From: Polyodon spathula
Lineage: Eukaryota > Chordata > Actinopteri > Acipenseriformes > Polyodontidae
DNA length: 64,000 nucleotides
Assembly (NCBI RefSeq): GCF_017654505.1
Contig: NC_054538.1
Coordinates: forward strand, 23,415,783-23,479,782
Reading direction: 5' to 3'
In this document: positions 46,018-57,648 of the stretch, one piece after another
Layout: every line of letters starts with the position of its first letter
Position numbering within the stretch: the stretch's first letter is position 1
Position numbers and translations under genes: made by a program
The notes under the pieces: model-generated
Seen by the model: the letters and a program-made list of their open reading frames with translations, nothing else
What the model was told of the DNA's origin: nothing
The model's database searches: none

Positions 46018-47632
46018 CAGTCACCTCCAAAATGATTGGCACTCTTGATAAAGATGAGCAAAAAAGACTGTATAAAATAAACAACACAAGTAATGAGCTA
46101 TATTTTATGCTCAAATATGTGAAAACTATATTATTTTATACAAATACAATTGCAATACTGCATATATGCCACAATATTTATTTTTAACAAGTAATAATTT
46201 TTTATTTTCTCAGATAGGTGTCAAAATTATTGGCACCACTAAAGATTCTTATAAATAAAATCAAACAAAATTAAATCTGCATTAACATTCTACTTTTTTA
46301 AGTACATCTTAGTCTTAAGGAACTGTATTGTGGCCATCCATGGCTTCCTGTTTCACTGGGGTATAAAAATGAGGTAACACGCATGCAAAATCCATTTGTT
46401 GTCCATCACCATGGGGAAAGGCAAAGAACTCGCAAATGAAAAGAGACTAATGGTTGTTAACCTTCATAAATCACGCAATGGGTACAAAAAATAGCTGAAA
46501 ACCTAAATATACCACTTACCACTATTAGGGCAATAATTAAGAAGTTCAAAACCAGTGGAACAGTGGTAAATCTGCCTGGTAGAGGACGGAAGTGCATCTT
46601 GCCCCCATGCACAGTGAGAAAGATGGTTCGGGAGGCAAAGAATCCAAGGGCCACAGTTGGAGAATTACAGAACTTGGTTGCATCTTGGGGTCACCAAGTG
46701 TCCAAATCTACAATTAGAAGCCACCTCCATGCCAACAGCCTATCTGGAAGGGTTGCCAGAAAAAAAGCCTTTATTGAGAGCAACCAACAAATGTAAGCAC
46801 CAGGAATTTGCAAAATGGCATTGGAGCTTTGATTGGAACAGGGTGCTATGGTCAGATGAGACAAAAATAGTGCTATTTGGTCACGCATACCAGTGGTGGG
46901 TTTGGCGTTGAAAGAAGGAAGCATATGCAGAAAAAAACCTCATACCTACTGTAAAATATGGTGATGGGTCTTTGCTTTTATGGTGCTGTTTTGCATCCAC
47001 TGGTCCTGGGGCCCTTGTTAAGATCAACGACATCATGAACTCTACCAAGTACCAGGCCATTTTAGCCAAAAACCTGGTTGCCTCTGCCAGGAAGCTGAAA
47101 CTTGGCTGCAAGTGGATCATCCAGCAAGACAATGACCCCAAGCACACATCAAAATCCACAAAGAAATGGTTAATTGACCACAAAATCAACATTTTGCAAT
47201 GGCCAGCTCATTCTCTGGACTTGAATCCCATTGAAAACCTGTGGTGTGAATTGAAAAGGGCAGTCCATGAGCGCAGACCGAAGGATATCAAGAATCTAGA
47301 AAGATTCTGTATGGAGGAATGGTCTAAGATCCCTTCCAATGTGTTTTCCAGTCGAATAAAAAATTATAGAAAAAGGCTCAGTTCCGTTATACTTGCAAGG
47401 GGGGGTACACAAAGTACTGAAAATGGGTGCCAATAATTGTGACACTTAATTATAATTTGTAATTTGAGAAATGTGTAATTTTGGTTGATTCACTGGAATC
47501 ATTAATAAAGTACAATATATTCCACATATTGGAAAATTTCAATATAGCTCATTACCTGTGCTGTTTATTTTAAACAGCCTTTTTTGCTCATCTTTATCAA
47601 GGATGCCAATAATTTTGGAGGTGGAGGTGACT
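46018..47632 (+). mobile_element. Tc1-like transposon C with about 90-bp inverted repeats
   Basis: The left end CAGTCACCTCCAAAATGATT and the inverted right end AGTCACCTCCACCTCCAAAA are similar for roughly 88 bp, both continuing through GATAAAGATGAGCAAAAAAG and TAATGAGCTATATT. The right copy has a short extra CACCTC repeat. The enclosed transposase is on the + strand and broken. The insertion abuts a CA microsatellite on the left. Confidence 0.9.
46411..47436 (+). pseudogene. Tc1 transposase C
   Basis: The ATG at 46411 starts MGKGKELANEKRLMVVNLHK, the paired-like DNA-binding domain. A frame shift near 46490 moves to the frame with GRGRKCILPPCTVRKMVREA, and another near 46790 moves on to HQEFAKWHWSFDWNRVLWSD, with the first Asp. 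A TGA at 46909 (usual CGA Arg) follows WWVWR. The same frame then runs to TAA at 47436 and includes IIQQDNDPKHTSK and SLDLNPIENLWCELK, the second Asp and the Glu. All three catalytic acids survive but three lesions abolish the product. Confidence 0.85.
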
Positions 47633-47640
47633 CATTTATA

Positions 47641-48350
47641 CTCATCCAAAGTAACGACAATCAGCGTGCCCAAATAGCTCGATTTTTGTTTCATCTCTCC
47701 ACAAAACCTTTGACCAGAACTCATATCCATCATTCAAATGCTGTTTTGCGAACATTAAGCGATTGTCCCTGTGACGTTTTCCTAAGCGTGGCTTTTTCTT
47801 TTCCTGTGACCATTGAGCCCTTCACCATGCAATACTCGTTCTATGGTTGAAATGGAAACCCCAGTCTCACTTGCAGCTAATTCACTTGGATTGTCTTTGG
47901 CAGTCAGTTGTGGATTGTTATTAATCTTCCTCACAATTCTTCAACTAGTTCTTGGTGAAAGAACCTTCTTTCTTCCAGACCGAGGGAGTGTTGTGACAGT
48001 ACCATCTTGTCTTGTACGTCATGACAATAATTAAAATTGGGATATTCAAATACTTGGAAACCTTTCTAGAATTAGGCTCTGCATTATCATATTGAAATTT
48101 CTAGCACCTTGTAGACAATACTGTCATAGCATCAAAGGGTATGAATACTTCTGAATTAGCATTTTTGGAGTGTTACAAAAAAAAAAAAAAATTGCAACAT
48201 CTATTTCTTTGTAACTCCCCCCCACCCCCCATCCACAAAAGCAAAACTTTTCCTATCGAAGATTTTTCCTAAAATTCTTTGTTTTTGAGAGATTTCTAGA
48301 AATTCTAAATTTCAATTAGGGTATGTAAACTTTTGACTAAAACTGTATAT
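47641..48350 (-). mobile_element. Tc1/mariner-like transposon D, N-terminal fragment
   Basis: The right end GTATGTAAACTTTTGAC then TAAAACTGTATA resembles a Tc1-like terminus with 'gtaaacttttgac'. On the minus strand a decayed frame with VRKINNNPQLTAKDNPSELA and GVSISTIERVLHGEGLNGHR matches the second helix-turn-helix of Tc1 transposases. The catalytic part is absent; its left side ends at transposon C. Confidence 0.6.
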
Positions 48351-49620
48351 AAATCATTAGGGATTGCATGATTCAAATAGGTTTACTGTATTTTAACTAA
48401 GCTGAAACTATATCTTTAATTGGGTTTTTCTTAACATTAAAAACAAACTAGAAGGGGGTTTACAGGGCAACTCCTGTCAATGTTTGCCCTGACTGTACGA
48501 TATCAGTAAGTTTTGCAAGGCCAAATTGGAACTCGGACACAAACGTTTAAATATACGCTCAATGATTTTAATAATAATTAGCTTATTTGCATTTAGAATG
48601 AGAATTTCGCTGGCTAAAATAAAACTACATGGAAAACGCATAACCCTAAAGTACTACTAAGATTTATAGAAAAAGGTGTGACTATTTTATCCTTTTCCAT
48701 GTTTCCACACAAAGTTAATGATTGAAGTTTTAATATGAAGCACCAACTGTGTTCAGATATTGGAATTAGTGGCAGTACTCCAGACATTTAGTTTTATTAA
48801 ATGAGTTTGCCTTAACTGTACATGTTCTTAATATTATACGTTTTTTAAAGATATTGGTCAGGCCTCAAGGATGTTCCAGAGAGCTCTTAAAGCTGAGACA
48901 TTTCAAATTTCTGATGATGTGTTAAATAATGTATCATGTGGGATGTGATTTATCTGTGTCGAATGTTCTTTTTTCTATAAGACTGAAATAGAAATATCTC
49001 TTGTTGGATTTTTTTTAAAGTGGATTAGCACTGCAACAGGGGAGTTTGAGAATCCGTTTGGGAATATCTTTCACCAAGTGACAAATAAGGACCCTTGCTG
49101 GTTTAGGGAGAAAGCTCTGTACAAGCAGTTTTTTTTTTTTTTTTTGTGACTGCATATGAGTTTAGGTACAAATTGTTTTGAACAAAACCTTATTGCTTGA
49201 CATATTTAGTTGTGGTGCTAATTTTTTTTTGTAATAAATAATAAATGAATATCAGTTATAATTATTATAAAAATAATGTGTTCAAAATCGAAACCCATAG
49301 GTAGATTTTACAAACTAAAGTTTGTCTGGAATGACTAAAATATCTGCTGGAGGTCTGAGGAACTGCTAACTCCAATGATGGTGACTGCTTAACTGCAAAA
49401 TGTATGGTTATAGCCAGGGCTCTAAATTGGCAACAAAAAGGGCAAGGCCAAAGTGGTCTTCTGTTCAATAAATGTGTTGAGGACACCAAGGCCACTAAAC
49501 TTAAGTCAAGGCCAAAGTGTAGGATGTTGTGTCATTTTGTTTAGGATTCATATATAAAGCTAATTATTGGCCACAGAAAGAAAAACACAGTTTAGCTTAA
49601 TAATAACTAATTATTTATTC
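48351..49620. other. Gene-free stretch, 1.3 kb
   Basis: AT-rich sequence with a T-run near 49130-49146. No recognisable frame. Confidence 0.45.
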
Positions 49621-49624
49621 AGAC

Positions 49625-50577
49625 TTTTTACTTAACATCACTGATTCTCCATCTGAGCAAAATCCTACAAGGCATTCTTTTAGTAGGTTGTCATCAAGGC
49701 CATGCTTTTGCATGCAATCGAGCAATGCTGAGGTGATGGCAACAGAATGTGTAGAACGAAGTTCAAGCAGGTCTTAAAAAAAAATGTAGTAGGCTCTGAA
49801 TTTTCAATTGAACATTTCAGATAAACAGCGAGACAAGATTTCTTGCTCAATGATTTACTCTCATCAATAAGTATGGAAATTTGAGGCTGAGTAGATTTTT
49901 GTATTACATCTTAAAGTAATTTCATTCCTTTGCAATGAAATCGGTTATGTCAGAACTGACATTTGACAACAGAATTCTTCCTGTATTCACACCATTTAAG
50001 TTTTGCAAGTCCAACAGATCTGGATGATCTGTGAAAGGCCGCTTTTTTTTTTTTTTTTTTTGCAATGTAGTATGCTGTACGAAACACACATTTTGTCGAG
50101 GAAATAGATTATTCCTGTGCCTTCAGTAGACCTGCCTCTATTGCAGCCTTCTTCGAGGACTGTCTCTTTGTGACCACTGGATTCTTTGTGTTCATGCATT
50201 TTCTTCCTTAAGGAAGTCTGCTGTTTGTCTTTCCCCATATGCACTGATTTCACATTCAAGCCATAACTTTGATAAGTGCACTTCATGGTGCTTTTTCTCT
50301 GAACACCAAGCGATACTACTTTGCATACCGAGCATCCCGGTTTCTTATTGGCAACAATCTGAAATGTTTATGTTGATTTAAAATACCTGTACTGTTTTTC
50401 ACTATAACAATCGGGCAGATTGCTGGAAAGAGATGCTGAGGAAGAATCATCATTAATGGTTACTGCAGCAGGTTGCAATTCAGAAACATCAAAATTACTT
50501 TGTACTGTTGCACTCTGCTGTTCTGCAATAAAACAGAGCAAAGACATTTTGCAACTTCCAAAAAAAGAAAAAGACAC
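49625..50577 (-). mobile_element. hAT-type transposase remnant related to KIAA1586-like proteins
   Basis: Minus-strand frames give, in order, a Ser-rich start, CYSEKQYRYFKS, then KKPGCSVCKVVSLGV (a Cys pair of a TTF-type zinc finger) and SLRKKMHEHKESSGHKE (its His pair). Further on are AYYIAKNNRPFTDHPDLLDL, ISILIDESKSLSKKSCLAVY with the catalytic Asp, and LVGFCSDGESVML. This is the arrangement in hAT transposases whose domesticated relatives include human KIAA1586. An A-run and several shifts break the frame, and the C-terminal half is missing. The stretch was most likely a transposon, not a host gene. Confidence 0.7.
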
Positions 50578-50619
50578 ATTGCCAACTGTCTTAAGTAAAG
50601 AGCATCTTCCTACATTTTA

Positions 50620-51364
50620 AATATGCAATACAGTAATTTAAAAATACATTTACATACTCTTGATATACTGACAAGTTCACTATGATATAGTTATGATCTT
50701 TTCTTGTTTACAGTTATAATGTAAAGTCAGAATGCAATACATAAGTGTTTTTTTATTTATTTGCTTTTTCACTTCCAAAAAATTAACAGCCTGATTTTAA
50801 AAATGGGCAAAGTAATAATTGTGCTTACTGTACAGTGTGTGATTTCTAAAACCTGATTTGGGTTACTGAAAAAGCAGCTTTCATATAATTTATATAAAAT
50901 ACAATGTGTATTCACTTTTATAACCTTGAGAAATATATAAATAAAGTGATTTATTTCCAATAATTAGGCTTTAAAACAAGTTTTGTTGTGGAACTAACCT
51001 GGCTACTGGAAAACAAACCACTATACCACGACTAGACTAATGTGGCTTACACACTGTGGTAAAGTTAGATTTTTTTTTTTTTAACTGACTGACCTGCTAG
51101 TGCAATTGAAATATTTTTTTGTCATCTCAGCAGCTTGATGTTTAAGAAATAATGTTCTGTATCATTAGCAAGATTAGCTTTCGTATCCGTTTTAAACAAA
51201 TAAAAACATGACTATGCCGGTTGAGCTGATTTTAAAAACGTTTAGCTAGTCTAATATTTCAAGATGCAGTGCTGTAAATAGACTTTTTACTTTTAAATCA
51301 GATTCAATTATGAGAGAATCTTGTGGTTGCCACTGTTTTAAACAGACCAAAATAAACAGACCAA

Positions 51365-51432
<68 letters not shown>

Positions 51433-51980
51433 TATATATAATATGTTCTATGTTCTACAGTCAATTGTTCAACTATGGTATTTTTATAACTGGCTAATAC
51501 TCGTCTGAATTTATTCAAGGTACTATTTTGAAAACTGTATTAACCAGCATTATGTCAACCAACCAAACCCATTATTTTTATCTTCAGTGTTGTATTAATA
51601 TATATAACATTAATTCATCTGTAAATTACTACATACCTCTGAAAGAAATCACTAATCTTTCATTTTCAATTTTTTCCTCTGTCCTCTGACATTGCATGCA
51701 CCAGTCCTCATCAACTGAATCCATGGACCAATGACTGATTAGCGCAAGATTTTACTACAGTATGTTAATTTGTATGTGTGTGGGTTGGAAACAACTGTTA
51801 GCTACTGATTTGTTCAGATTGGTTATGACTTTTTCTTCCAATCAGCAGACTAGGATCGCTAATGGCTGGAATCCTGAAGAGATGGTCTGCAGTTCCGGCC
51901 CTGTTCTGGCCCAATTTAACCCTTGCACACACAGACTATTTACAATAAGGGTTTTTGCCCTGGCATTTTGACCTTTTGCT
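50620..51980. other. Gene-free stretch with one TA microsatellite
   Basis: AT-rich; contains the (TA)n tract at 51368-51430 and nothing else recognisable. Confidence 0.5.
51368..51430. repeat. (TA)n microsatellite
   Basis: About 31 uninterrupted TA units. Confidence 0.95.
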
Positions 51981-52079
51981 ATGTTTCAGCCCTTTTGTTA
52001 TGATTATTTTCTTTATTTGAAGTTTTCAGGGCATTTTGTTCATATCTTTTTAGTTATTTCTCTCTGTTTCCTTTTCCGT

Positions 52080-52440
52080 TCCCTGTCCTACTCTCAACAA
52101 CGCTCCAGCACACAGCTGCTAGTATCTATAGTGGTCGAGGGATTAACTGGTTGCCAGTTGCTTCATTTATCCCTCGACCACATTCTGCACAGGTTTTCTA
52201 ATGAGCGTGGTCAACGGCCAATTTGTCAATAAAGTAACTGCCGACCATGCATTCTCACGGGATGCATCTGGTAGAGACGAGAGTTTAACACCTTCCCTGC
52301 CAACCACATTTAACAGTAATAATGATAACACAAATACATGAAAATAATAACTGTAACAATAGTAATAATAATACAAAAATAATAAATATAAACATGGGGA
52401 CAGGCGTACCCCATCACATGGGGTTACTGTATTATGCTGG
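52080..52440. mobile_element. LTR-like fragment with hairpin
   Basis: The stretch carries AGAGTTTAACACCTTCCCTG with GCCAACCAC near 52275-52310, an inverted form of the GGCAGGGA...GTTAA motif seen in the LTRs at 38454, 45991, 54686 and 56020. Just left is the perfect inverted repeat at 52131-52181. It is probably part of an old LTR; the ends were not defined. Confidence 0.3.
52131..52181. repeat. Perfect 13-bp inverted repeat with inner stem
   Basis: GTGGTCGAGGGAT (52131-52143) and ATCCCTCGACCAC (52169-52181) pair perfectly. Inside, AACTGG and CCAGTT (52145-52158) form a second stem. It could fold in DNA or RNA; its place in an LTR-like stretch suggests a structured transcript, not a terminator. 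Confidence 0.6.
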
Positions 52441-52441
52441 T

Positions 52442-52900
52442 GTTAACACAGCACCTCTTGACATCCAGGCATTTGTGTTCGATCAGATTATCATCATCCA
52501 TCTCGCTCTTCAATTTAAAAAATGTGATATGTCGGCTTTTTTTCATTTACATACCGATGTCTTAGCGCATTCTTAAATATTGACACAAGTGTTGTGTATG
52601 GAATTGGTGCGACTGGCCATGAATAGATGTCCTTTTTGGGGGGCATTGTGGAAATCGATAAGGGCACCCATGGCAACTGCAACATGGCCTCTTAATTTTG
52701 AGCCCTATATAGCCAAAGCATCTAAAAAAAACACAAACTGTTTTTCTTTTCTCCCAGTTGACCAACCTCCTTGGGGAAAATCTGGGGCTCCTGTCGTTTG
52801 GATCCTTTCCCGACAAGCCCATTGCAGCATTTTAAATTCCAAATATCACATTTATAACAAAGAGAATCTCAGTGTTGTGAAAGGTGTTTAAAGTAATGTG
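52442..52900. other. Repeat-like stretch without an assigned family
   Basis: A minus-strand frame of 86 codons (52822-52562) and overlapping + frames have no recognisable domain. Base composition is higher in GC than the flanks, which hints at an old mobile element. Confidence 0.25.
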
Positions 52901-54680
52901 CACAGGAAAAATATGCACTTGGTGACGAATTACTGTGCAGATACCTGAAAAGGACTTGAAGAAGCACCTTTCCAGTGTCATCTTGTCAGTAAGAAAACAG
53001 CTTTACTGTAATTCTTCAGATTTAATAAATATCTATATTTAATCACTGGTATTTGACAATGGCATTTTGAATGAATATCAGTTGAATTAGAAATGTGAAA
53101 TAAACTACTCACAGTGAATCCAATTGTTCAAATAGTCACAAATTCACTACTTATTGTTGTTCCTTCCTTATATAATAACCTGTAAACTGATTAGATCACA
53201 GCATCATCCGAATCCGAGTCAATGTAGTAGTGACCTGCCTTAGTTACCCAAAAACCCATTAGTCACAGCTGACACTTGGGTGAATATTAATTGCAATATT
53301 TAACTTTTTGTATCCGTGCTTTCTACTAGAGTAGCTAAATGATTAAGTTTATGGGTCCCTATTCACAAATCTTAACATATTCTCTTAAATATTAACACAT
53401 ATACAAAATATGTCCACAGGACCCCATAAAAACGTAGACTGGTTATTGAGGATACTTTGGTAAATGTTACTCATATCACAGCCACCTTAACCTGTGCAAT
53501 GTCAGACTGCTAGGTAGTGGACTATAAGAGCCACTACATATACCTAAGTAATATTGCAACTCTAATTCTAGATACTCCGTAAATAAACAAAGGTAAAAAA
53601 AAAAGTGATCTTTTTCTTCAGGATGTAGTGGAGCATATAATTAAAAGTAATGCACATTTTATATGTTTAAAAAGTATTTTAACTGTATTCAGGTGATTTA
53701 TAGTAACATATTTAAAAAATGGGTTTATGCTAACCAAACATTGTATTTTGTGTCATCACGTGAAAAGGATGCAACAAGAAAATTTGGGACATTTTTGGTG
53801 GAGTAATACTAGTATAATTCAAAATATGACCCTGGTTTATTTTTGACAGTTTCAAAAAAATATCCTAACACCGCGGTTATGAATAACTTAAAACTTAAAA
53901 AAATCATGGCTTACATATACCGTAATGGATGAGTCATATGTGTCTGTAAAGTACTATGAACAATAGCCTTTATGAATGTATTTGTTAAGAATTGCTTCTG
54001 GAATATTCAGTGAAGACTACTTGCTTTGTAGTGTAAATAGCATAAACACATCACTTCTAAGAGTGGCAAGAGGATAAAGGACCAAACGGAGTATGATGAT
54101 CACACTCTTGCAACTTGGAGATAAGTGATTTATTTTATGGTGCATTAAGGGGATCTTTATAGTTTTTGTTTTAGAGAGACATAGTTTAAAGGAAGGGGTT
54201 TCAGAATCATAATAGATTTATTGTCTAGTAATTACATTTTAATGATCAACTTGGAGGTCATGTACAGGCAGTTAATAAGTTGTGCCCAAATCCCTGTGTT
54301 TTGTCAGAATAAACATACAGTCAACTCTCATCAATACGAATTTCAAGGACCTGCAAAAGAAATAATTCAAAACATTTTATGTTTAACTTACGGTTATGCA
54401 TTATCCACCGCTTCAATACCTCCACTTTAGTCTGCAAAGATAACATAGTTTTTTTTTTTTTTTTTTTTTGTATTGCTTTGTAGAAAGGGCATTGATATGT
54501 AAGCACTGTGGCAATTTGAAATGCATCACAGGATCAGTAGTCCTCAAACAGCACTAAATTACAGCACAGAGGCATTAATCTGGAAGCAAATGAATACATT
54601 TCCCAGTATCCTTTACATTCAGCTGTTTGAACAAGGGCAATACATGTTGTTCAATTGTTTCTTCCCTGGTGGGGGGGTGG
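52901..54680. other. Gene-free stretch, 1.8 kb
   Basis: AT-rich, with a T-run of 21 nt near 54450-54470. No frame or repeat recognised. Confidence 0.45.
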
Positions 54681-54685
54681 GACTG

Positions 54686-55103
54686 TGTGGCAGAGCAAAG
54701 CTCTGCCCTTTTTAAATTGGCAGGGATGGGGTTAATTTCCCCAACCTGCCTGGGTTTATTATGTTCAGGTGGCTGGGGTTGATTAGGTTAATTAATGATC
54801 AATCAGCGCCCAGCCACCTGACATAAAAGGAGGCCTCTGCTTCTCATTTGGGAAGAGGGAGCTGAGGAAGCAGGTTAGTGTTTTTTTGGTTGTGATTTTT
54901 CAATTTTCTAAATCCAGTGAAGGCATTGCCCAGCCTGGAAACCTTTATTTTGTACATTTTGCTTTTTGTCTTTCTTTTTGTGTTTCAATCCCTTTGTTTT
55001 GGCCCTTGTGCATTTTTATTTTTGTATCTATTTATAATAAAAGTATATTTTCTTTGAACTGCAGTCTGTCTCTGGGCCTCTATCCACTCGCCAGCCTGCC
55101 ACA
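54686..55103 (+). repeat. 5' LTR
   Basis: It contains a CATAAAAGGAGGCC TATA-like promoter near 54834, an AATAAAAG poly(A)-type signal near 55036 and TG...CA ends. It differs from the 3' LTR by scattered substitutions and several short indels, so the insertion is not recent. Confidence 0.9.
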
Positions 55104-55105
55104 TA

Positions 55106-55122
55106 TGGTGCCAGAAGCGGGA
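55106..55122 (+). other. Primer-binding site
   Basis: TGGTGCCAGAAGCGGGA lies two bases inside the 5' LTR, where a host tRNA 3' end would prime minus-strand cDNA synthesis. The tRNA was not identified. Confidence 0.7.
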
Positions 55123-55189
55123 TAGTACCACCTAGAGGCTCAGAGCAGTATTTTATTTTTTTCTTTTGAATTTTTGGGAGAATTATTAT

Positions 55190-56019
55190 TAAAAGCAGCA
55201 GCTGAAGAAATGTAAGCTGCTGCAGCCACCGCTGCAGGACCCAGCCAGCCTCTTCCCCTGGTGTTCCTGGTGCGGGAAGGAGGACCATTGTTGGCGGTCC
55301 TGCCCAGATGTGCCACAGGCAAACTGGTGTGGCCGGTGCGAGGAGGACGGCCACAACTTGGCAGGATGCCCTTACAACCAGGCCCAGGAAGAGGTGCAGT
55401 ATTCACCCCGGACATCAGGGGCCACCCCACTACCTCCAGCACCACCACCTTTACCACCGTCCCAGGAGATCTGGGACTGGTTGATGCACCCTGAGGCAGA
55501 CCTCGTCCACGATCTGCCCATAGTTATCAATACGCTGTGGCGTAGAGATGGAGATAGGTGGGAACAGTGGGAGGAGCTGCCGCCGCTCCCAGAGCCAGAG
55601 AGGGAGGAGCTGCCGCCGCTCCCAGAGCCAGAGAGGGAGGAGCTGCCGCCCAAGGATGCCTGCCTTGCACCACCCAGGGATGCCACGCCCGCTTCGCTCA
55701 GGGATGACTCATTTGAATCACCTGGGGTTGCCTGCTGCTCCGCATCGCTTGGGACTGCTAGTGTCTCCTTTTTGTTTTCTAGGGTTGCCGAGGGTCCGCC
55801 GCCTCCGCCACCAGAGGGAGCCGGGCCGCCGCCGCCGTCACCCTACTACCTTGGAGATCTGGGGCCCCCTCAACTAAAGAAGGCTTGGGGGCTCCGACAT
55901 CAACCCCGACCACCACCACCCACCATAACAGCCCACCCAAGGGACATAATTGGATTCTTGCGGGGGAAGGGGGGAGTTGGCCGATTGCGGCCGGTGTACG
56001 TTGTACATGGGGGGATGTG
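55190..56019 (+). CDS. Gag-like open frame with two CCHC zinc knuckles
   Basis: The frame is open from about 55187 and continues through the 3' LTR boundary. Two CX2CX4HX4C knuckles stand in tandem: CSWCGKEDHCWRSC (about 55267-55308) and CGRCEEDGHNLAGC (about 55328-55369). They would bind nucleic acid as in retroelement nucleocapsids. The rest is Pro/Glu/Asp-rich, with a repeated EELPPLPEPERE unit (55574-55650). The upstream capsid part and a clear start codon are missing, as an in-frame stop lies just before. Length and codon content differ from any host gene nearby. Confidence 0.7.
55574..55650 (+). repeat. Tandem 33-bp repeat in the gag-like frame
   Basis: A unit of GAGGAGCTGCCGCCGCTCCC plus AGAGCCAGAGAGG (33 bp, 11 codons) occurs twice, with a partial third copy that changes to AAGGATG. 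The copies stay in frame. Confidence 0.85.
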
Positions 56020-56428
56020 TGTGGCAGAGCAAAGCTCTGCCCTTTTTAAATTGGCAGGGATGGGGTTAATTTCCCCTACCTGCCTGGGTTTATTATGTTC
56101 AGGTGGCTGGGGTTGATTAGGTTAATTAACGTTCAATCAGCGCCCAGCCACCTGACATAAAAGGAGGCCTCCTCTTCTCATTTGGGAAGAGGGAGCTGAG
56201 GAAGCAGGTTGGTGTTTTGTTGATTGCGATTTTGCAATTTTCTAAATCCAGTGAAGGCATTGCCCAGCCTGGAAACCTTTGTACATTTTGCTTTTTGTCT
56301 TTTTTTTGTGTTTCAATCCCTTTGTTTTGGCCCTTGTGCCTTTTTATTTTTGTATCTATTTATAATAAGTGTTTTTTTTTTAACTGAAGTCTGTCTCTGG
56401 GCCTCTATCCACTCGCCAGTCTGCCACA
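56020..56428 (+). repeat. 3' LTR
   Basis: Direct copy of the 54686-55103 LTR, 409 bp, preceded by a purine-rich tract. Confidence 0.9.
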
Positions 56429-56433
56429 GACTC

Positions 56434-57495
56434 CAAAATAATTTGCACAAACAGGAAATTTGTGTTAAGTTCATGTTATAAGAAAACTCTAATTTACAGT
56501 ACATGATTGATAAATATGTCTAGGACCATGTGGAAAATACAGAGTAGCAGGGAATTCATGAAATCAAAGTTTGTTTTAATGAGAATTGATTTTATTTTTA
56601 TTTCTTTTTGGTTTTTTTAAAGAGAATTGAGAATCTTCTGTGTTTTAACGTCCTCATTTTGAGTTTTAAACTTCAGTAGTTGTGGAATAATGCATTCTAA
56701 CTTAATAAAAGTAAACAGACTTTTGTAAAGTAACACACTTTACTAGTGACTGGCAATCTTGAATCCTAATTGGTTATCTTTTTACTTGACTTGTTTTATC
56801 AGAGGAAGGACTTAAGTCATTGTGAGCAGGTTTATAGAGTGGGAATTTGCAGAAAAACTCAGATAATGCTTTATCTTCATGCATGGTCTTTTATCTCTAG
56901 TATAATGGTTTGAACAGAGCCTAAGGGATAAGACAATGCCAGGTTTTCTCCTTATACTTAGCTCTGGGAGTGTCTTGCTCTCCAAAAGTATTTTTTCTCA
57001 GACAGCTATGTATGACAGTCCTGTATAGAAATAAAATATGTCTGGCATAAAATATTCTGTTTAACCCTTTATAGCTCTGAAGATGTATTCTACATGCAGT
57101 GGTCCCCGATTATTTGATAATAAAAATCCCTGCCCTAACTATTTCACTTTGTGTCCAATTTTTACAAGGAAACACTATAATACCACAGAAAGTTATTCAT
57201 TACATAATGTAGGCAATGTTAGCATAGCCTTTCACAGAAGTATAAAGGTTTCGAGTGGGGCATAGCATTTGTCTACTTTTTGACATTTAGAGTTTATAAG
57301 AATATTTTGTTGTCTACTTTATAAGCTAAAACAACATGATTTACACTTTATTTTGACAAGTTTGATTAAAAAAAAAAAAAAAGTAATTCAAATTGATTAA
57401 AAGCCACAGTAACTTTTGTTGAGTATGACCCTTAGTATATTAATTTTAATTTAATTGATTTATCCCTTTTAATGTGTGTTTTGTTTTAATTTTAG
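56434..57495. other. Gene-free stretch upstream of EYS exon
   Basis: AT-rich with chance frames. No TATA box or CpG island that would mark an EYS promoter is obvious, so the first untranslated exons may lie further left or be unrecognised. Confidence 0.45.
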
Positions 57496-57497
57496 GT
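57482..57497 (+). promoter_or_regulatory. EYS: Candidate splice acceptor before the first coding exon
   Basis: A pyrimidine-rich TTGTTTTAATTTTAG ends in AG at 57494-57495, which would make the exon begin at 57496 with about 150 nt of 5' untranslated sequence. A second candidate AG lies at 57612-57613 (TTTTGTAG). Mammalian EYS also has untranslated first exons, which favours an acceptor here. Confidence 0.4.
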
Positions 57498-57648
57498 CAT
57501 TTTTGCACAAAGTGTGTTGAAATCACCGTACAATCTGTAAAGGGAAGATTACAGTACGTGTCCTGATGTTGCTGTAAGCACACGGTCCACTCTGAATATC
57601 AACTATTTTGTAGGATTTGGTAAAATTGTGTTACGTTCAATTTAAACA

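Larger units (their letters stand above)
54686..56428 (+). mobile_element. Complete non-autonomous LTR retroelement, 1.74 kb
   Basis: Two directly repeated LTRs (54686-55103, 418 bp; 56020-56428, 409 bp) both begin TGTGGCAG and end CTGCCACA. A primer-binding-site-like TGGTGCCAGAAGCGGGA starts at 55106 and a purine tract (ATGGGGGGATG) precedes the right LTR. Flanks are GACTG on the left and GACTC on the right, a nearly perfect target duplication. The 0.9-kb interior encodes only Gag-like zinc knuckles and a Pro/Glu-rich tail; there is no protease, reverse transcriptase or integrase. It would depend on a related autonomous Gypsy element. Confidence 0.9.

Noticed and set aside
55310..56116. 268-codon frame as a host gene
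   Set aside because: It lies between two LTRs, runs into the right one and contains Gag-like knuckles, so it is retroelement sequence.
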